Made by a program: the position numbers and the translations under genes
Notes under the pieces: generated by a model
The model's database searches: none
Told to the model about the DNA's origin: nothing
What the model saw: the letters and a program-made list of their open reading frames with translations, nothing else
NCBI GenBank assembly: GCA_004556345.1
Contig: SFHQ01000003.1
Coordinates: 1 to 64,000, forward strand
DNA from: Clostridiales bacterium
GTDB taxonomy: Bacteria > Bacillota > Clostridia > Oscillospirales > Oscillospiraceae
Length of the DNA stretch: 64,000 nucleotides
Reading direction: 5' to 3'
Part shown: positions 51,302 to 60,452 of the stretch, in pieces
Layout: every line of letters begins with the position of its first letter
Numbering within the stretch: position 1 is the stretch's first letter

Positions 51302-51807
51302 GGGGCCTCCTTGAGGACGTTGGGTAGGCCGCAGACCAATTCCACCACCCGGTCGGCCCGCCGGGCCAGCACGCGGTTGAGCCAGGCCAGGTCTTTGAGA
51401 TAGGCCAGCGTGTCCCCCGCATACTCTGCCCCGCCGGAGAAGACCTCGTTGGTCACCACGGTGAGGTGGGCGCAGGTCTTTAACAGATGCTCGATGCCCG
51501 CCAGCACCCGTGCCACGCCCCCGGCCTCCGGTCCGTAACGCTCGTTGGCGGTAAGATTACTCAGGCACTCCAGAAGGACGTTGCCGCCGGGGAGCAGGTC
51601 CAGGGCGGGCAGGTTGCGGTAACACTCCACAGTGGTGAACTCCCGCTGGGCACGGGCCGCCTGGTGCTTGGCGATGCGAGCCACGCACTCGTCGTCCCAG
51701 GGCTCCATGGTGGCAAGGTACCACCGCCGCCCCGGCAAGGCCATGACCTGCTGCTCGGCGTATTCACTTTTTCCGCTGGCGGAGCCGCCGATGACTAAGG
51801 TGAACAT
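51298..51807 (-). CDS. cobU: Adenosylcobinamide kinase / guanylyltransferase CobU
   Basis: 169 residues. Phosphorylates adenosylcobinamide and then transfers GMP to it. The P-loop is GGSASGKSEYAE; TMEPWDDECVARIAKH matches the family's second block; LLECLSNLTANE and VVTNEVFSGG follow. The usual TNEVGxGIVP is changed to TNEVFSGGAEY, common in clostridial members. ATG at 51807 follows CAGGAGG. Confidence 0.94.
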   Translation of the reverse strand: MFTLVIGGSASGKSEYAEQQVMALPGRRWYLATMEPWDDECVARIAKHQAARAQREFTTVECYRNLPALDLLPGGNVLLECLSNLTANERYGPEAGGVARVLAGIEHLLKTCAHLTVVTNEVFSGGAEYAGDTLAYLKDLAWLNRVLARRADRVVELVCGLPNVLKEAP

Positions 51808-51824
51808 GAACGCGTTTCCTCCTG

Positions 51825-52883
51825 TCAGTGCTGGGGCGTGTAGGCGTCGATGCCCAGCGCCCCAAAGGTGTGGCCGCTGTGGTAGACGGCCAGGGCCATG
51901 TCCAGCAGGGGCAGGGCCATGACAGCCCCGCTGCCCTCCCCCAGGCGCAGGCCGGCGCAGAGAGGTGCCGACAGGCCCAACCCCTCTAGGATCGCCTTGG
52001 CCCCCGGCTCGGCGGAGACGTGGCTGGCCAGCAGTGCATCTCCCGCCGCCGGGCACAGCCGCACCGCGCACAGGGCCGCAGCGTCGGCAATGAACCCGTC
52101 CAGCAATACCGGCAGACGGACGAAAGCGCCCCCCAGACACAGGCCACAGAGGGCGGCTAAGTCCAGCCCCCCCACGCTGGCCAGGACCCCCACGGGGTCC
52201 GCCGGATCCGGGTGATTTCTGGCAACGGCCTTGTGCAGCACCTGAATTTTTTTCAGAAACGCCGCGTTCGACAGGCCGGAACCCCGCCCCACCAGCGCCG
52301 CCGGGTCGCTGCCCAGCAGGACGCTGGCCACGGCGCAGGCCGTGGTGGTGTTGCCGATGCCCATCTCGCCGGTGAGCAGGATGTCCGCTCCCTGGGCTTT
52401 CGCCTCCAGAGCTAGGGCAATGCCCGTCTCGATGGCCTGGGTACACTCGGCCCGTGTCATGGCAGGGCCAGCGCTGCAATCGTCGGTCCCGTTTTTGCAT
52501 TTTCTTGGCAAAACACCATCTGTAAAGTCAAGATCCTTTACACCGATATCCACCGGGATCACGGTACAGTTTGCCTGGGCGGCCAGATAGTTCACCGTGC
52601 TGGTCCCCTGCCCCAGGGCCCGGGTCACGGCGCGGGTGACGCTCTCGTCGGACTGGCTCACGCCCTGGCAAACGACGCCATTGTCGGCGCAGGCCACGAA
52701 CAACATGCGCTTGTCCAAACGCACGTCCGGATCCCCGGTCAGGGCGGCGATCTTCGTGATGGCGTCCTCCAACTGCCCCAGACTGCCCAGGGGCTTGGCG
52801 AGACGATCCCACCAGCGCCGGGCGGCGTCCTGCGCCGTCGGGTCGCCGGGGCGAATGGCAGAAATGGTTTCTTCCAGGGTCAT
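51825..52883 (-). CDS. cobT: Nicotinate-nucleotide-dimethylbenzimidazole phosphoribosyltransferase CobT
   Basis: 352 residues. Activates the lower-ligand base to alpha-ribazole phosphate. Motifs: KPLGSLGQLE at the start, CADNGV, MGIGNTTTA, and the catalytic Glu in RLGEGSGAV. No bluB or bza genes for making a base lie in the window, so the base could be salvaged or made elsewhere. ATGA overlap with cbiA; 17-base gap to cobU. Confidence 0.96.
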   Translation of the reverse strand: MTLEETISAIRPGDPTAQDAARRWWDRLAKPLGSLGQLEDAITKIAALTGDPDVRLDKRMLFVACADNGVVCQGVSQSDESVTRAVTRALGQGTSTVNYLAAQANCTVIPVDIGVKDLDFTDGVLPRKCKNGTDDCSAGPAMTRAECTQAIETGIALALEAKAQGADILLTGEMGIGNTTTACAVASVLLGSDPAALVGRGSGLSNAAFLKKIQVLHKAVARNHPDPADPVGVLASVGGLDLAALCGLCLGGAFVRLPVLLDGFIADAAALCAVRLCPAAGDALLASHVSAEPGAKAILEGLGLSAPLCAGLRLGEGSGAVMALPLLDMALAVYHSGHTFGALGIDAYTPQH

Positions 52884-54223
52884 GCTCTCGTCCTCTTTCT
52901 ATAAAAAGTTGCCATGGCGACAAACCGTTCTGCCATGGGGGTCTCCCCTCCAAAGTGCAGGTGGGGAAAGGCGGCGTACATGCTCTCGCTGGCATAGCCA
53001 AACCGCCAGCTCCGCCCAGAGGGTTTCACGGCGGTCAGCTCCTCCCCGTTGGCGGTGGTGTCCCAGTAGTGAAATTCGTGGGCGGGGATCGCTTCGCCCG
53101 CCCGGAAAAGCAGGCTGTCGCGGTCCCCCGTCAGGGTCAGATACCCAAAGCGGCGGAGCTGGCCCGTGGGGTAACCCTCACCGGGGAAGAGACCCACCAT
53201 GGGATATCCCTCCCCCGCCGCGTTCTGTAAGGCCGCTTGCAGATAAAGAAATCCCCCGCACTCGGCTACGGTGGGCAGGCCGCTGGCCACCGCCCCGCCA
53301 ATGGCGTTCCGCATCCCCGTCTTTTGAGCCAACTGCGCGGCGTAGAGTTCCGGGTATCCGCCGCCCAGATAGAGGCCGTCGGCCTTTGGCGGGGCCTCAT
53401 CATGCAGGGGGCTAAAAAACACCAGCTCCGCCCCAGCGGCTTCCAAGGCGTCGAGATTGTCCGCATAGTAAAAACAAAAGGCTTCGTCCCGCGCCACGGC
53501 AATGGTACAGGTCTTCTCCCCCTGCCGGCCCCGGGCCTTTGGCGCGTCCGGCACTTCGTCAGCGAGGGCTAGGAGCGCGTCCAGATTCACGGTTTTCTCA
53601 AGCTGCGCCGTCACTTGGGCGAAGCGCTGGGCCAGGTCCTGAATCTCCCCTGCCGTCTGCAACCCCAGGTGTCGGCTCTCGATGCAAGCCGCCTCCAAGG
53701 GCGGCAGATAGCCCAGCACGGGCAGGCCCGTCTCCCGCTCTAAGATCGGTTTCAGGTGGGCGTGGAGGGACGGCTTGCAGAGGGTCAAGAGCAGCCCCCG
53801 CAAACGGCTGTCCGGCCGGAACTTTTGTAAGCCCTGGATCTGCGCCGCCAGGGTCAAGCTGCTCCCCCCCGGCCGAACGGCCAGCACCACGGGCAGCTTG
53901 GCCGCGGTGGCCAGGTGCCACGCGCTGGCCTGGTCGGTCCCGTTCACGCCGTCGTAATAGCCCATCGCCCCCTCGATGAGGGCAACGGGGCGGCTCTGCT
54001 TGGCGAGGGTCTTTTGCACGCCCCTCTCGCCTTGGAGAAAGAGGTCTAAGTTCCGGCTGGGGACGCCCAAGACCTTTTGGTGAAACATGGGGTCGATGTA
54101 ATCTGGCCCACATTTGAAGGCCTCCGCCCCAATGCCGCGGGCGGTGAGGGCCGCCAGCAGGCCACAGGTCAGAACCGTCTTGCCGCTCCCGCTGGCCGGG
54201 GCGGACAGCATCAGGCGCTTCAT
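52880..54223 (-). CDS. cbiA: Cobyrinate a,c-diamide synthase CbiA
   Basis: 447 residues. ATP- and glutamine-dependent amidation of the a and c side chains. P-loop APASGSGKT, KCGPDYIDPMFH, EGAMGYYDG and amidotransferase Cys in AECGGFLYLQ. Translation coupled to cbiET by ATGA, with GGAGGTG inside the upstream gene as ribosome site. Confidence 0.96.
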   Translation of the reverse strand: MKRLMLSAPASGSGKTVLTCGLLAALTARGIGAEAFKCGPDYIDPMFHQKVLGVPSRNLDLFLQGERGVQKTLAKQSRPVALIEGAMGYYDGVNGTDQASAWHLATAAKLPVVLAVRPGGSSLTLAAQIQGLQKFRPDSRLRGLLLTLCKPSLHAHLKPILERETGLPVLGYLPPLEAACIESRHLGLQTAGEIQDLAQRFAQVTAQLEKTVNLDALLALADEVPDAPKARGRQGEKTCTIAVARDEAFCFYYADNLDALEAAGAELVFFSPLHDEAPPKADGLYLGGGYPELYAAQLAQKTGMRNAIGGAVASGLPTVAECGGFLYLQAALQNAAGEGYPMVGLFPGEGYPTGQLRRFGYLTLTGDRDSLLFRAGEAIPAHEFHYWDTTANGEELTAVKPSGRSWRFGYASESMYAAFPHLHFGGETPMAERFVAMATFYRKRTRA

Positions 54224-55413
54224 GCGTCACCTCCGGCAGAAATCAAAAAGATGGGGTTTTGGGCCAGGAGCAGGTGCAGGTCCCCCGCCGCCTTGGCGCG
54301 GCTGACGGCAATTTGGGTGATCTCCGGGGCGTGACCCAGGGCGGTCAGTTCCTCCACGGCCTGGTGCAGCGTCTCCAGCGCAATGGCGGAGATGCAGACG
54401 CGGGCCTTGGGATTTTTCGCGCGGACAACCTGTAAAATTTCCGGCATCTTCCTGTCGGTGCCGCCCAGGAAAACCACATCCGGCGCAGGCAATTCGTGCA
54501 GCGCTTCGGGCGCGTGGCCCTCCACGACCCGCAGGTTCCAGGCGCAAAACTTCTCCCGGTTGCATCGGATGAGTTCACAGGCCTCCGCCTTGTGTTCGAT
54601 GGCCCAGACGGCCTGGCTGTGGAGCGCCAGCTCGACGCTGACGCTGCCCGTGCCCGCGCCGACATCCCAGCAAAGGTCCTCCGGCCCCACGGCCAGCTTC
54701 GCCAAGACTGCCGCCCGGACCTCCTGCTTTGTCATGGGCACCTTGTCCCGCAGAAATTCCGCATCCGGGATGCCGGGGGCGCGGCGCTTGGGCGTGGGGG
54801 CCGGTTCGGCCAAGAGGACGCTGAGAGGGGCAAAGGTCTCTTCCGCCAGGGTCTGGGCGGTGCCGGAACAAACCTTCTCCTCTGGGTACGATAAGTTTTC
54901 CCCCACGGTGACGGGCAGGTCGCCGAGCCCCACCTCCACGAATCTCCGGCAGATGCTCTGCGGCGTGAGAATGCCGCCCGTGAGGAAAAAGACGGGGCGG
55001 CCGTGCAGCACCTCCGCCACCGGGTCCAGCTCCACCCCATGGGCGGAGCACAGTCGCCAATCCTGCCAGGGGCGGCCCAGCCGGGCAGCGAAGAGCTGGA
55101 CGCTGGAGAGGCCCGGCAAGACCCGCGCCGGTATCCCCGCCTGCTCCAGCAGAGGCAGCAGGCCCTTGGCCCCGGAGTAAAAGCCCGTGTCGCCGCTGAA
55201 GACCACGCAGGCGGTCTCCTCCTGGGCTGCTTGAAGCAGGTCCAAGATCTCCTGAGAACGCACGGCAGACACTTTTCTCGCATCGTGTTTTGGCAGATGT
55301 TCCAAGAGGCGCTTCGCTCCTAAAATGAGGGGGGCGTTCTCTAAAGCCTCCCGTGCCTGCTGGGTCAGGGTATCGAATGTCCCCCCGCCCAGGCCGATAA
55401 GGGTCACTTGCAT
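54220..55413 (-). CDS. cbiET: Precorrin-6Y C5,15-methyltransferase CbiET (CobL-type fusion)
   Basis: 397 residues, a natural fusion. The N-terminal half (about 1-210) is the CbiE C5-methyltransferase (GLGGGTFDTLT, SGDTGFYSGA). The C-terminal half is the CbiT C15-methyltransferase/decarboxylase with the S-adenosylmethionine motif WDVGAGTGSVSVELAL. Its start overlaps the last 10 bases of cbiJ. Confidence 0.95.
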   Translation of the reverse strand: MQVTLIGLGGGTFDTLTQQAREALENAPLILGAKRLLEHLPKHDARKVSAVRSQEILDLLQAAQEETACVVFSGDTGFYSGAKGLLPLLEQAGIPARVLPGLSSVQLFAARLGRPWQDWRLCSAHGVELDPVAEVLHGRPVFFLTGGILTPQSICRRFVEVGLGDLPVTVGENLSYPEEKVCSGTAQTLAEETFAPLSVLLAEPAPTPKRRAPGIPDAEFLRDKVPMTKQEVRAAVLAKLAVGPEDLCWDVGAGTGSVSVELALHSQAVWAIEHKAEACELIRCNREKFCAWNLRVVEGHAPEALHELPAPDVVFLGGTDRKMPEILQVVRAKNPKARVCISAIALETLHQAVEELTALGHAPEITQIAVSRAKAAGDLHLLLAQNPIFLISAGGDA

Positions 55414-56150
55414 TTGCCTTTCTCCTCTCCCAGTTCGTGCAGGATTTCTTCCATGGTCTGACCGTCCTCCTGTGGACGGCGGATGAGGACCAGGGGGACG
55501 TGTTTTTCGCGGGCAGCGTCCGCTTTATCTGTAAAGCCTCCGGCCTTGCCCCCATCTTTGGTGACAAGCCATTTTACGTTGTATTGGGTCAGCATGGCTT
55601 TGTTCATTTCCCTGGTGAACGGCCCCTGTAAGGCCAGAATATTCTTGTGGGGGATCCCCAGGGCCTCGCAGGCGTCCAGCGCCGCGTGGGTGGGCAGGAC
55701 GCGGGGATAGAGCCGCGTGGGGTCCAGGCTGGCAAAGGCGGGCAGCTCTTTTGCGCCGGTGGTGAGGAGGATATTCCCCTCGGTGGTCTGCAAAAACGCC
55801 GCCGCCTGCTCCGTGCTCTCCACCGTGACCCAGGTTGCTTCCGTCGCACTCTCCTGGCGCAGGAGGCGGCGGAGGGGGGTGCCGGTGGCTTCACAGGCCG
55901 CCTGGATGTTCTTCGTCACCTCCACCGCATAGGGGTGGGTGGCGTCGATGCAGAGGGCGTAGTCTGGTAAGCGTCGCGCTATGTCAGGCTGCTCCAAGCG
56001 GCCCGTTAAGATATGGTCTTTGGGAAAGTCCCCCAGCATCTCCGCGCCCAACGCCGTCGCCACGCTCACGGTGACGGCATGGCCCAAGGCCAGGAGCTTC
56101 TGGGCCAGGACACGGCCCTCGGTCGTGCCGCCGAACAGCAAGATCTTCAT
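55404..56150 (-). CDS. cbiJ: Precorrin-6A / cobalt-precorrin-6A reductase CbiJ
   Basis: 248 residues. NAD(P)H-dependent reduction of the macrocycle. N-terminal LLFGGTTEGRVLAQKL, DATHPYAVEVTKNI, and C-terminal VTKDGGKAGGFTDKADAA are the family blocks. ATGA overlap with cbiH. Confidence 0.95.
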   Translation of the reverse strand: MKILLFGGTTEGRVLAQKLLALGHAVTVSVATALGAEMLGDFPKDHILTGRLEQPDIARRLPDYALCIDATHPYAVEVTKNIQAACEATGTPLRRLLRQESATEATWVTVESTEQAAAFLQTTEGNILLTTGAKELPAFASLDPTRLYPRVLPTHAALDACEALGIPHKNILALQGPFTREMNKAMLTQYNVKWLVTKDGGKAGGFTDKADAAREKHVPLVLIRRPQEDGQTMEEILHELGEEKGKCK

Positions 56151-56887
56151 GTCTTATTCTCGTAGCCTCGCGGCGTGACCATGCGGCCGTCGATGGCTTT
56201 CGTCGTGCGGTTGCCGATGAAGACCGTCGTGAACATATCCGCCCGGAAGTCCCGCAGCTGTTCCAGGGTGAGCAGGGCGTGGTCCGTCCCCTCCCGGCCG
56301 ATGTTCCGCACCCAGCCGCAGAGGGTGGCGGGGTCCTTGTCCTCCAGCAAAATGTCGCAGGCGCGGCGCAGATGCTCCGTGCGCTTCTTCGAGCCGGGGT
56401 TGTACAGGGCAAGGGAAAAATCCCCTTGTGCCGCGCACCGCAGGCGCTTCTCGATGGTCTCCCAGGGCGTGAGCAGGTCCGAGAGGGAGATGACGCAGAA
56501 ATCGTGCATGAGCGGCGCCCCCAGCACCGCCGCACCGGAGAGCGCCGCCGTCACGCCGGGGACCACCTCGATCTCCACCGCTTCGACCCCCTCCGCCAGC
56601 TGGAGCAAAGGCCCGGCCATGCCATAGACCCCCGCGTCCCCGCTGCATAAAAAAGCCACCGTCTTGCCGCTCCGGGCCGTCTCTATGGCCCAGCGGCAGC
56701 GTTCCAATTCCTGGCGCATGGGGGTGGTGTAGGTCTGCTTGTCCGGGAACCGATCCTTTACCAGGTCCACATATACGGGATAGCCGCACAGCACGTCGGC
56801 GTCTTCCAGGGCCGCCAAGGCCTGGCCGGTCATCTGGGAAACCTCGCCGGGGCCAAGGCCCACGAGATAGATGCGTTTTTCGTTCAT
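56147..56887 (-). CDS. cbiH: Precorrin-3B / cobalt-factor III C17-methyltransferase CbiH
   Basis: 246 residues. Ring-contracting methyltransferase. N-terminal VGLGPGEVSQMT, LCSGDAGVYGMAG in the S-adenosylmethionine pocket, and LYNPGSKKRTEHL. ATG at 56887 is favoured over a longer frame because it matches the family N-terminus and follows the cbiG stop directly. Not the longer form with extra iron-sulfur or regulatory domains. Confidence 0.95.
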   Translation of the reverse strand: MNEKRIYLVGLGPGEVSQMTGQALAALEDADVLCGYPVYVDLVKDRFPDKQTYTTPMRQELERCRWAIETARSGKTVAFLCSGDAGVYGMAGPLLQLAEGVEAVEIEVVPGVTAALSGAAVLGAPLMHDFCVISLSDLLTPWETIEKRLRCAAQGDFSLALYNPGSKKRTEHLRRACDILLEDKDPATLCGWVRNIGREGTDHALLTLEQLRDFRADMFTTVFIGNRTTKAIDGRMVTPRGYENKT

Positions 56888-56888
56888 G

Positions 56889-57875
56889 TTACCACCGCCA
56901 ATCAAAGTGCACAGGAGCCAGAGCGACGGCAAAGGTCACGCCCGTCCCCTTCCATTTTTTCTGGAGCAAATGCCCCCCGCTGGCCCGGACCGCCGCCCGC
57001 TCACAGACGTTGTCCACGCCCGTGACCTGGGCCACAAAGGGCGAGGGGGTAAAGTCGCCGGGGAGTTTGGAAAGTTCCTCCGCGGAGTAGGTTTTGAGCT
57101 CCCAGCTGTGATCCGTGCAGAAGGCCAGCAAGCCGGGTTCGTTGGCTTTCAGGTCGATGGACGCGGCCTGAACAAAAGCCTCCGGGGCCAAGTTTTTCTC
57201 GGTCAGCAGAGCTTGATAGGCGCTTTCTAACGCCGCCTGAGACGTCCCTTTCCGACAGCCGACCCCCAGCGTCAGGGCCTTGGGGATGAGATGCAGCGCC
57301 GTGTTTTCCTCCTGATACAAGGTGACCGCTGCGTCGCAGGCCTCCTCTTCCGTCAGAGAAACTTCCTCCGGCTTCTCTCCGGAAATGGGCCAGGGACAGC
57401 GCAGCAAAATTTGCTTCCCGTCCAACACTTTAGAAGAGACCCATTTGATGCGCTCCGGTTCCTTCACCAGGCACCCCTGGGCGTTTGCCCAGCTATCCAC
57501 CGCAAACAGCCCCCGGCCATCCGTGGCTGTCGTGATCACAGGGATCGCGCCAAGATGAGCCGCAACGGCCTGCGCCAAGGCGTTGGCTCCGCCCAAGTGG
57601 CCGCTGACCAAGGGGATGGCAAAGCGCCCCCCTTCGTCCACCGCCACCACGGCGGGGTCCGTGGTCTTGTGCCGCAAATGGGGCGCAACGGCCCGCACCG
57701 CAATGCCGACAGCCCCGACAAAAACCAGGCCCTCTTTTTCTGAAAACTGTTGTGCCGTCCACACAGGCAAGGGATTTTCCTTGTCAATTCTCGTCACGCT
57801 TCCGCCGAACTGTTCCGCCAGACGCCGGGCCAGGTCCTCCCCCCGCCGGGTGAAGGCGGCAAAGGCCAAGGTCAT
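56889..57875 (-). CDS. cbiG: Cobalt-precorrin-5A hydrolase CbiG
   Basis: 328 residues. Opens the delta-lactone and releases the C20 two-carbon unit as acetaldehyde, a step special to the anaerobic pathway. Blocks: FVGAVGIAVRAVAPHL, DPAVVAVDEGGRFAIPLVSGHLGGAN, TTATDGRGLFAVD and the C-terminal GVGCRKGTS domain. ATG at 57875 overlaps the cbiF stop by ATGA. Confidence 0.95.
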   Translation of the reverse strand: MTLAFAAFTRRGEDLARRLAEQFGGSVTRIDKENPLPVWTAQQFSEKEGLVFVGAVGIAVRAVAPHLRHKTTDPAVVAVDEGGRFAIPLVSGHLGGANALAQAVAAHLGAIPVITTATDGRGLFAVDSWANAQGCLVKEPERIKWVSSKVLDGKQILLRCPWPISGEKPEEVSLTEEEACDAAVTLYQEENTALHLIPKALTLGVGCRKGTSQAALESAYQALLTEKNLAPEAFVQAASIDLKANEPGLLAFCTDHSWELKTYSAEELSKLPGDFTPSPFVAQVTGVDNVCERAAVRASGGHLLQKKWKGTGVTFAVALAPVHFDWRW

Positions 57876-58627
57876 TTTGTCGCCCTCCGAAACTCCGTGG
57901 AGAAATCCGGGGCGTAGAGGCGGCTGCGCTCGTAGTCCGTCCCCAGAAAACCGCCGACCAGGACCAAAGCCGTCTTGGAAATGCCGTGTTCTTTCCCCGT
58001 CTTCGCCAGTTCTCCCAGGGGGCACCGGACGACCTTTTCCTCCGGCCAGGTGGCCTTGTAGACCAGCGCCGCCGGGGTCTGTTCCGTGTAAGCCCCTTGC
58101 AGTAAGGCGGCCTGCAAACCCTCCAACATGGAAGCGGAAAGAAAAATCACCATCGTCGCCCCGTGCGCGGCAAGGGATGCGATGCCCTCCCGCTCCGGCA
58201 CCGGCGTCCGCCCTGCCATGCGGGTGATGATGACCGTCTGGCTCACGCCGGGCAGGGTGTACTCCGCTTCCGCCGCCGCTGCGGCTCCGCAAAAACTGGA
58301 CACCCCAGGGGTAATGGCATAGGGGATGCCCTTGGTATCCAAGGCGTCCATCTGCTCCCGAATGGCCCCGTAGAGACAGGGGTCGCCGGTGTGCAGGCGG
58401 ACGGTCTGTTTCCCCTTGGCTTCAGCCTGCTCCATCACGGCCAAGACCTCTTCCAGGGTCATTTCCGCGCTGTTATAAATGGCGCAGTCCTCCCGGCACA
58501 GGCCGAGCAAAACGGGGTTCACGAGACTGCCTGCATAGATGCAGACATCCGCCTGCTTGAGCAGCTCTGCCCCCCGCAGGGTGATGAGATCCGGGGCCCC
58601 CGGCCCCGCGCCGACAAAATGGATCAT
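57872..58627 (-). CDS. cbiF: Precorrin-4 / cobalt-precorrin-4 C11-methyltransferase CbiF
   Basis: 251 residues. FVGAGPGAPDLITLRG, the LHTGDPCLYGAIREQ loop and GVSSFCGAAAA are typical of CbiF/CobM. Overlaps both neighbours by ATGA. Confidence 0.96.
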   Translation of the reverse strand: MIHFVGAGPGAPDLITLRGAELLKQADVCIYAGSLVNPVLLGLCREDCAIYNSAEMTLEEVLAVMEQAEAKGKQTVRLHTGDPCLYGAIREQMDALDTKGIPYAITPGVSSFCGAAAAAEAEYTLPGVSQTVIITRMAGRTPVPEREGIASLAAHGATMVIFLSASMLEGLQAALLQGAYTEQTPAALVYKATWPEEKVVRCPLGELAKTGKEHGISKTALVLVGGFLGTDYERSRLYAPDFSTEFRRATK

Positions 58628-59328
58628 GGTGCCTCCTCCTTCACGATGATGGTGGCGTAATAGCCTACGGCCTGATCAAGCTCCCGCAGGTCCCGGCAGA
58701 CCAGCTCCCCCGGCAGGCCGCAGTTGGCCACGAGCTGGGCGCGGTCCAGCAGGCCCTTTTCTTGCAGAACAGCGAGTACCTGCGGCAGCTCCTGCCCCGA
58801 TTTCATCAAAATTTTCGTCCCCGGCAGGTCCAGCCCCGCCAGTTGGTCCGGGTGAGAGGCCGGGAGAACGTGCAGGGCCTCGCGCCCCTCCACCAAGCTC
58901 TCCCCCAACCGAGCAGCGATGGCCGCAAAGCTCGTCACACCGGGGATCATCCGGGTGGAATACCCCCGCTGCTTCAGGCGCTCCATCACATAGCAATACG
59001 TAGAGTAGGTGGACACATCCCCCAGCACGACCATGGCCACGTCTGCTCCCCGGTCCAGATAGGCCGCCACCAAGTCCGCGTTTTTCTCCCAAGCGGCCGC
59101 CAAAACCTCCGGGTCCCGCGACATGGTGAAGGGCAGGGACAGCAACGCTTTCCCGTCCAGGTCCACCGCCTGGCCCGCAATGGACAGCGCCAGCTGCTCC
59201 CCCGACTGCGACTGGGGCGCAGCGATGACCGGGCAGGCCTTCAGCACGCGGCAGGCTTTTACCGTCAAGAGTTCCGGGTCGCCGGGGCCGACGCTCACCC
59301 CATAAAATACGCCTAACCTTTCTTCCAT
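58624..59328 (-). CDS. cbiL: Precorrin-2 / cobalt-factor II C20-methyltransferase CbiL
   Basis: 234 residues. GVSVGPGDPELLTVKA at the start and VVLGDVSTYSTYCYV in the substrate loop identify CbiL/CobI. Its start lies 16 bases inside the 3' end of cbiD. Confidence 0.95.
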   Translation of the reverse strand: MEERLGVFYGVSVGPGDPELLTVKACRVLKACPVIAAPQSQSGEQLALSIAGQAVDLDGKALLSLPFTMSRDPEVLAAAWEKNADLVAAYLDRGADVAMVVLGDVSTYSTYCYVMERLKQRGYSTRMIPGVTSFAAIAARLGESLVEGREALHVLPASHPDQLAGLDLPGTKILMKSGQELPQVLAVLQEKGLLDRAQLVANCGLPGELVCRDLRELDQAVGYYATIIVKEEAP

Positions 59329-60452
59329 TCGTGCAGTACCTCCTCATACCCTTCTGTCCGCCCCAACACGCCGTAGACGTTGGAAAATAGTAAGACCCCC
59401 ACGGGATACGCCCCCGCCACCCGGCGGCGGACGTGCCCGTCAATGGCCGCGAGCAGGCGGGCCATCACCGGCGCACGCAGGCCGGCCTGGTCCAACAAGG
59501 CAATACAAGCATCGGTCGTCGCGCTGTCTAACAGGGCCTCACACAACGCCTGTCCCCCGCCGCAGACGGCGGCGTAGGCGCAGAATAGTTCCGTCCGGCA
59601 GTCGGCGTAGCGGCTGTGGGTGTTCATAATGCCTCCGGCCAGCTTCACGAGCTTGCCCACGTGGCCCACCAGCAGAACGCTTTCAAAGCCCTCCGCCGCC
59701 GCTTGGTCCAAGGCATCCCCGATGAAATTTGCACACTTCACCACGGGGACGCCCAGGCCGTCCAGCCCGTGTCGGGTGAGAAAATCCTGGCCGTAATTGC
59801 CGGGGGTCAGGATCAGTCGCTTGTGCCCCTGGGCAGCGGCCTGCCTGAGTTCAAGGGCCATGGTATCGATCATGGCCTGCATGCTCATGGGTTCCACGAT
59901 GCCGGAGGTGCCTAAGATCGAGATGCCCCCCACGATGCCCATCTGGGGGTTGAACGTCTTTTGGGCAATGGCCTCTCCCTCCGGGACGGAGATGGTCACC
60001 TCCGCCCCGCCGTCATAGTCCGCCGTCCGACAGGCCGCCTCCACCGCCTCCCGGATCATCTGCCGGGGCACGCGGTTGATGGCGGCTTCCCCCACGGGCT
60101 GATCTAAGCCGGGCTTCGTCACCCGGCCCACGCCCTGGCCGCCCCGGATGCGAACGCCGGGGGTGTCAGACAAGGATACGTTGGCTTGGATGAGCGCCCC
60201 CGTGGTCTTGTCCACGTCATCGCCGCCGTCCTTGCAGACACTGCATTGGGCGGTGTCGCCCTGCACCCGGCAATGCTCTAAGGGGACTTCGACGGTCAAG
60301 CCTTTGGGCGTCCGCAGGGAGACCGTCTCCGGCCAAACGCCGGTCAGCAATCTCTGCACCGCCCCGGATGCGGCCAGCGCCGCGCAGGTCCCCGTCGTGT
60401 ATCCACAGCGGAGCTGTTTGCCGTCGGCGTAAATATAGTGTTCAAAGGCCAT
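59313..60452 (-). CDS. cbiD: Cobalt-precorrin-5B C1-methyltransferase CbiD
   Basis: 379 residues. Marker of the anaerobic route. RCGYTTGTCAALAA near the start, GGDDVDKT, and GISILGTSGIVEPMS are conserved. ATG at 60452 follows AGAGGGGGTG; its first bases overlap the end of the ABC ATPase gene, so corrinoid uptake and synthesis are coupled. Confidence 0.95.
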   Translation of the reverse strand: MAFEHYIYADGKQLRCGYTTGTCAALAASGAVQRLLTGVWPETVSLRTPKGLTVEVPLEHCRVQGDTAQCSVCKDGGDDVDKTTGALIQANVSLSDTPGVRIRGGQGVGRVTKPGLDQPVGEAAINRVPRQMIREAVEAACRTADYDGGAEVTISVPEGEAIAQKTFNPQMGIVGGISILGTSGIVEPMSMQAMIDTMALELRQAAAQGHKRLILTPGNYGQDFLTRHGLDGLGVPVVKCANFIGDALDQAAAEGFESVLLVGHVGKLVKLAGGIMNTHSRYADCRTELFCAYAAVCGGGQALCEALLDSATTDACIALLDQAGLRAPVMARLLAAIDGHVRRRVAGAYPVGVLLFSNVYGVLGRTEGYEEVLHEWKKG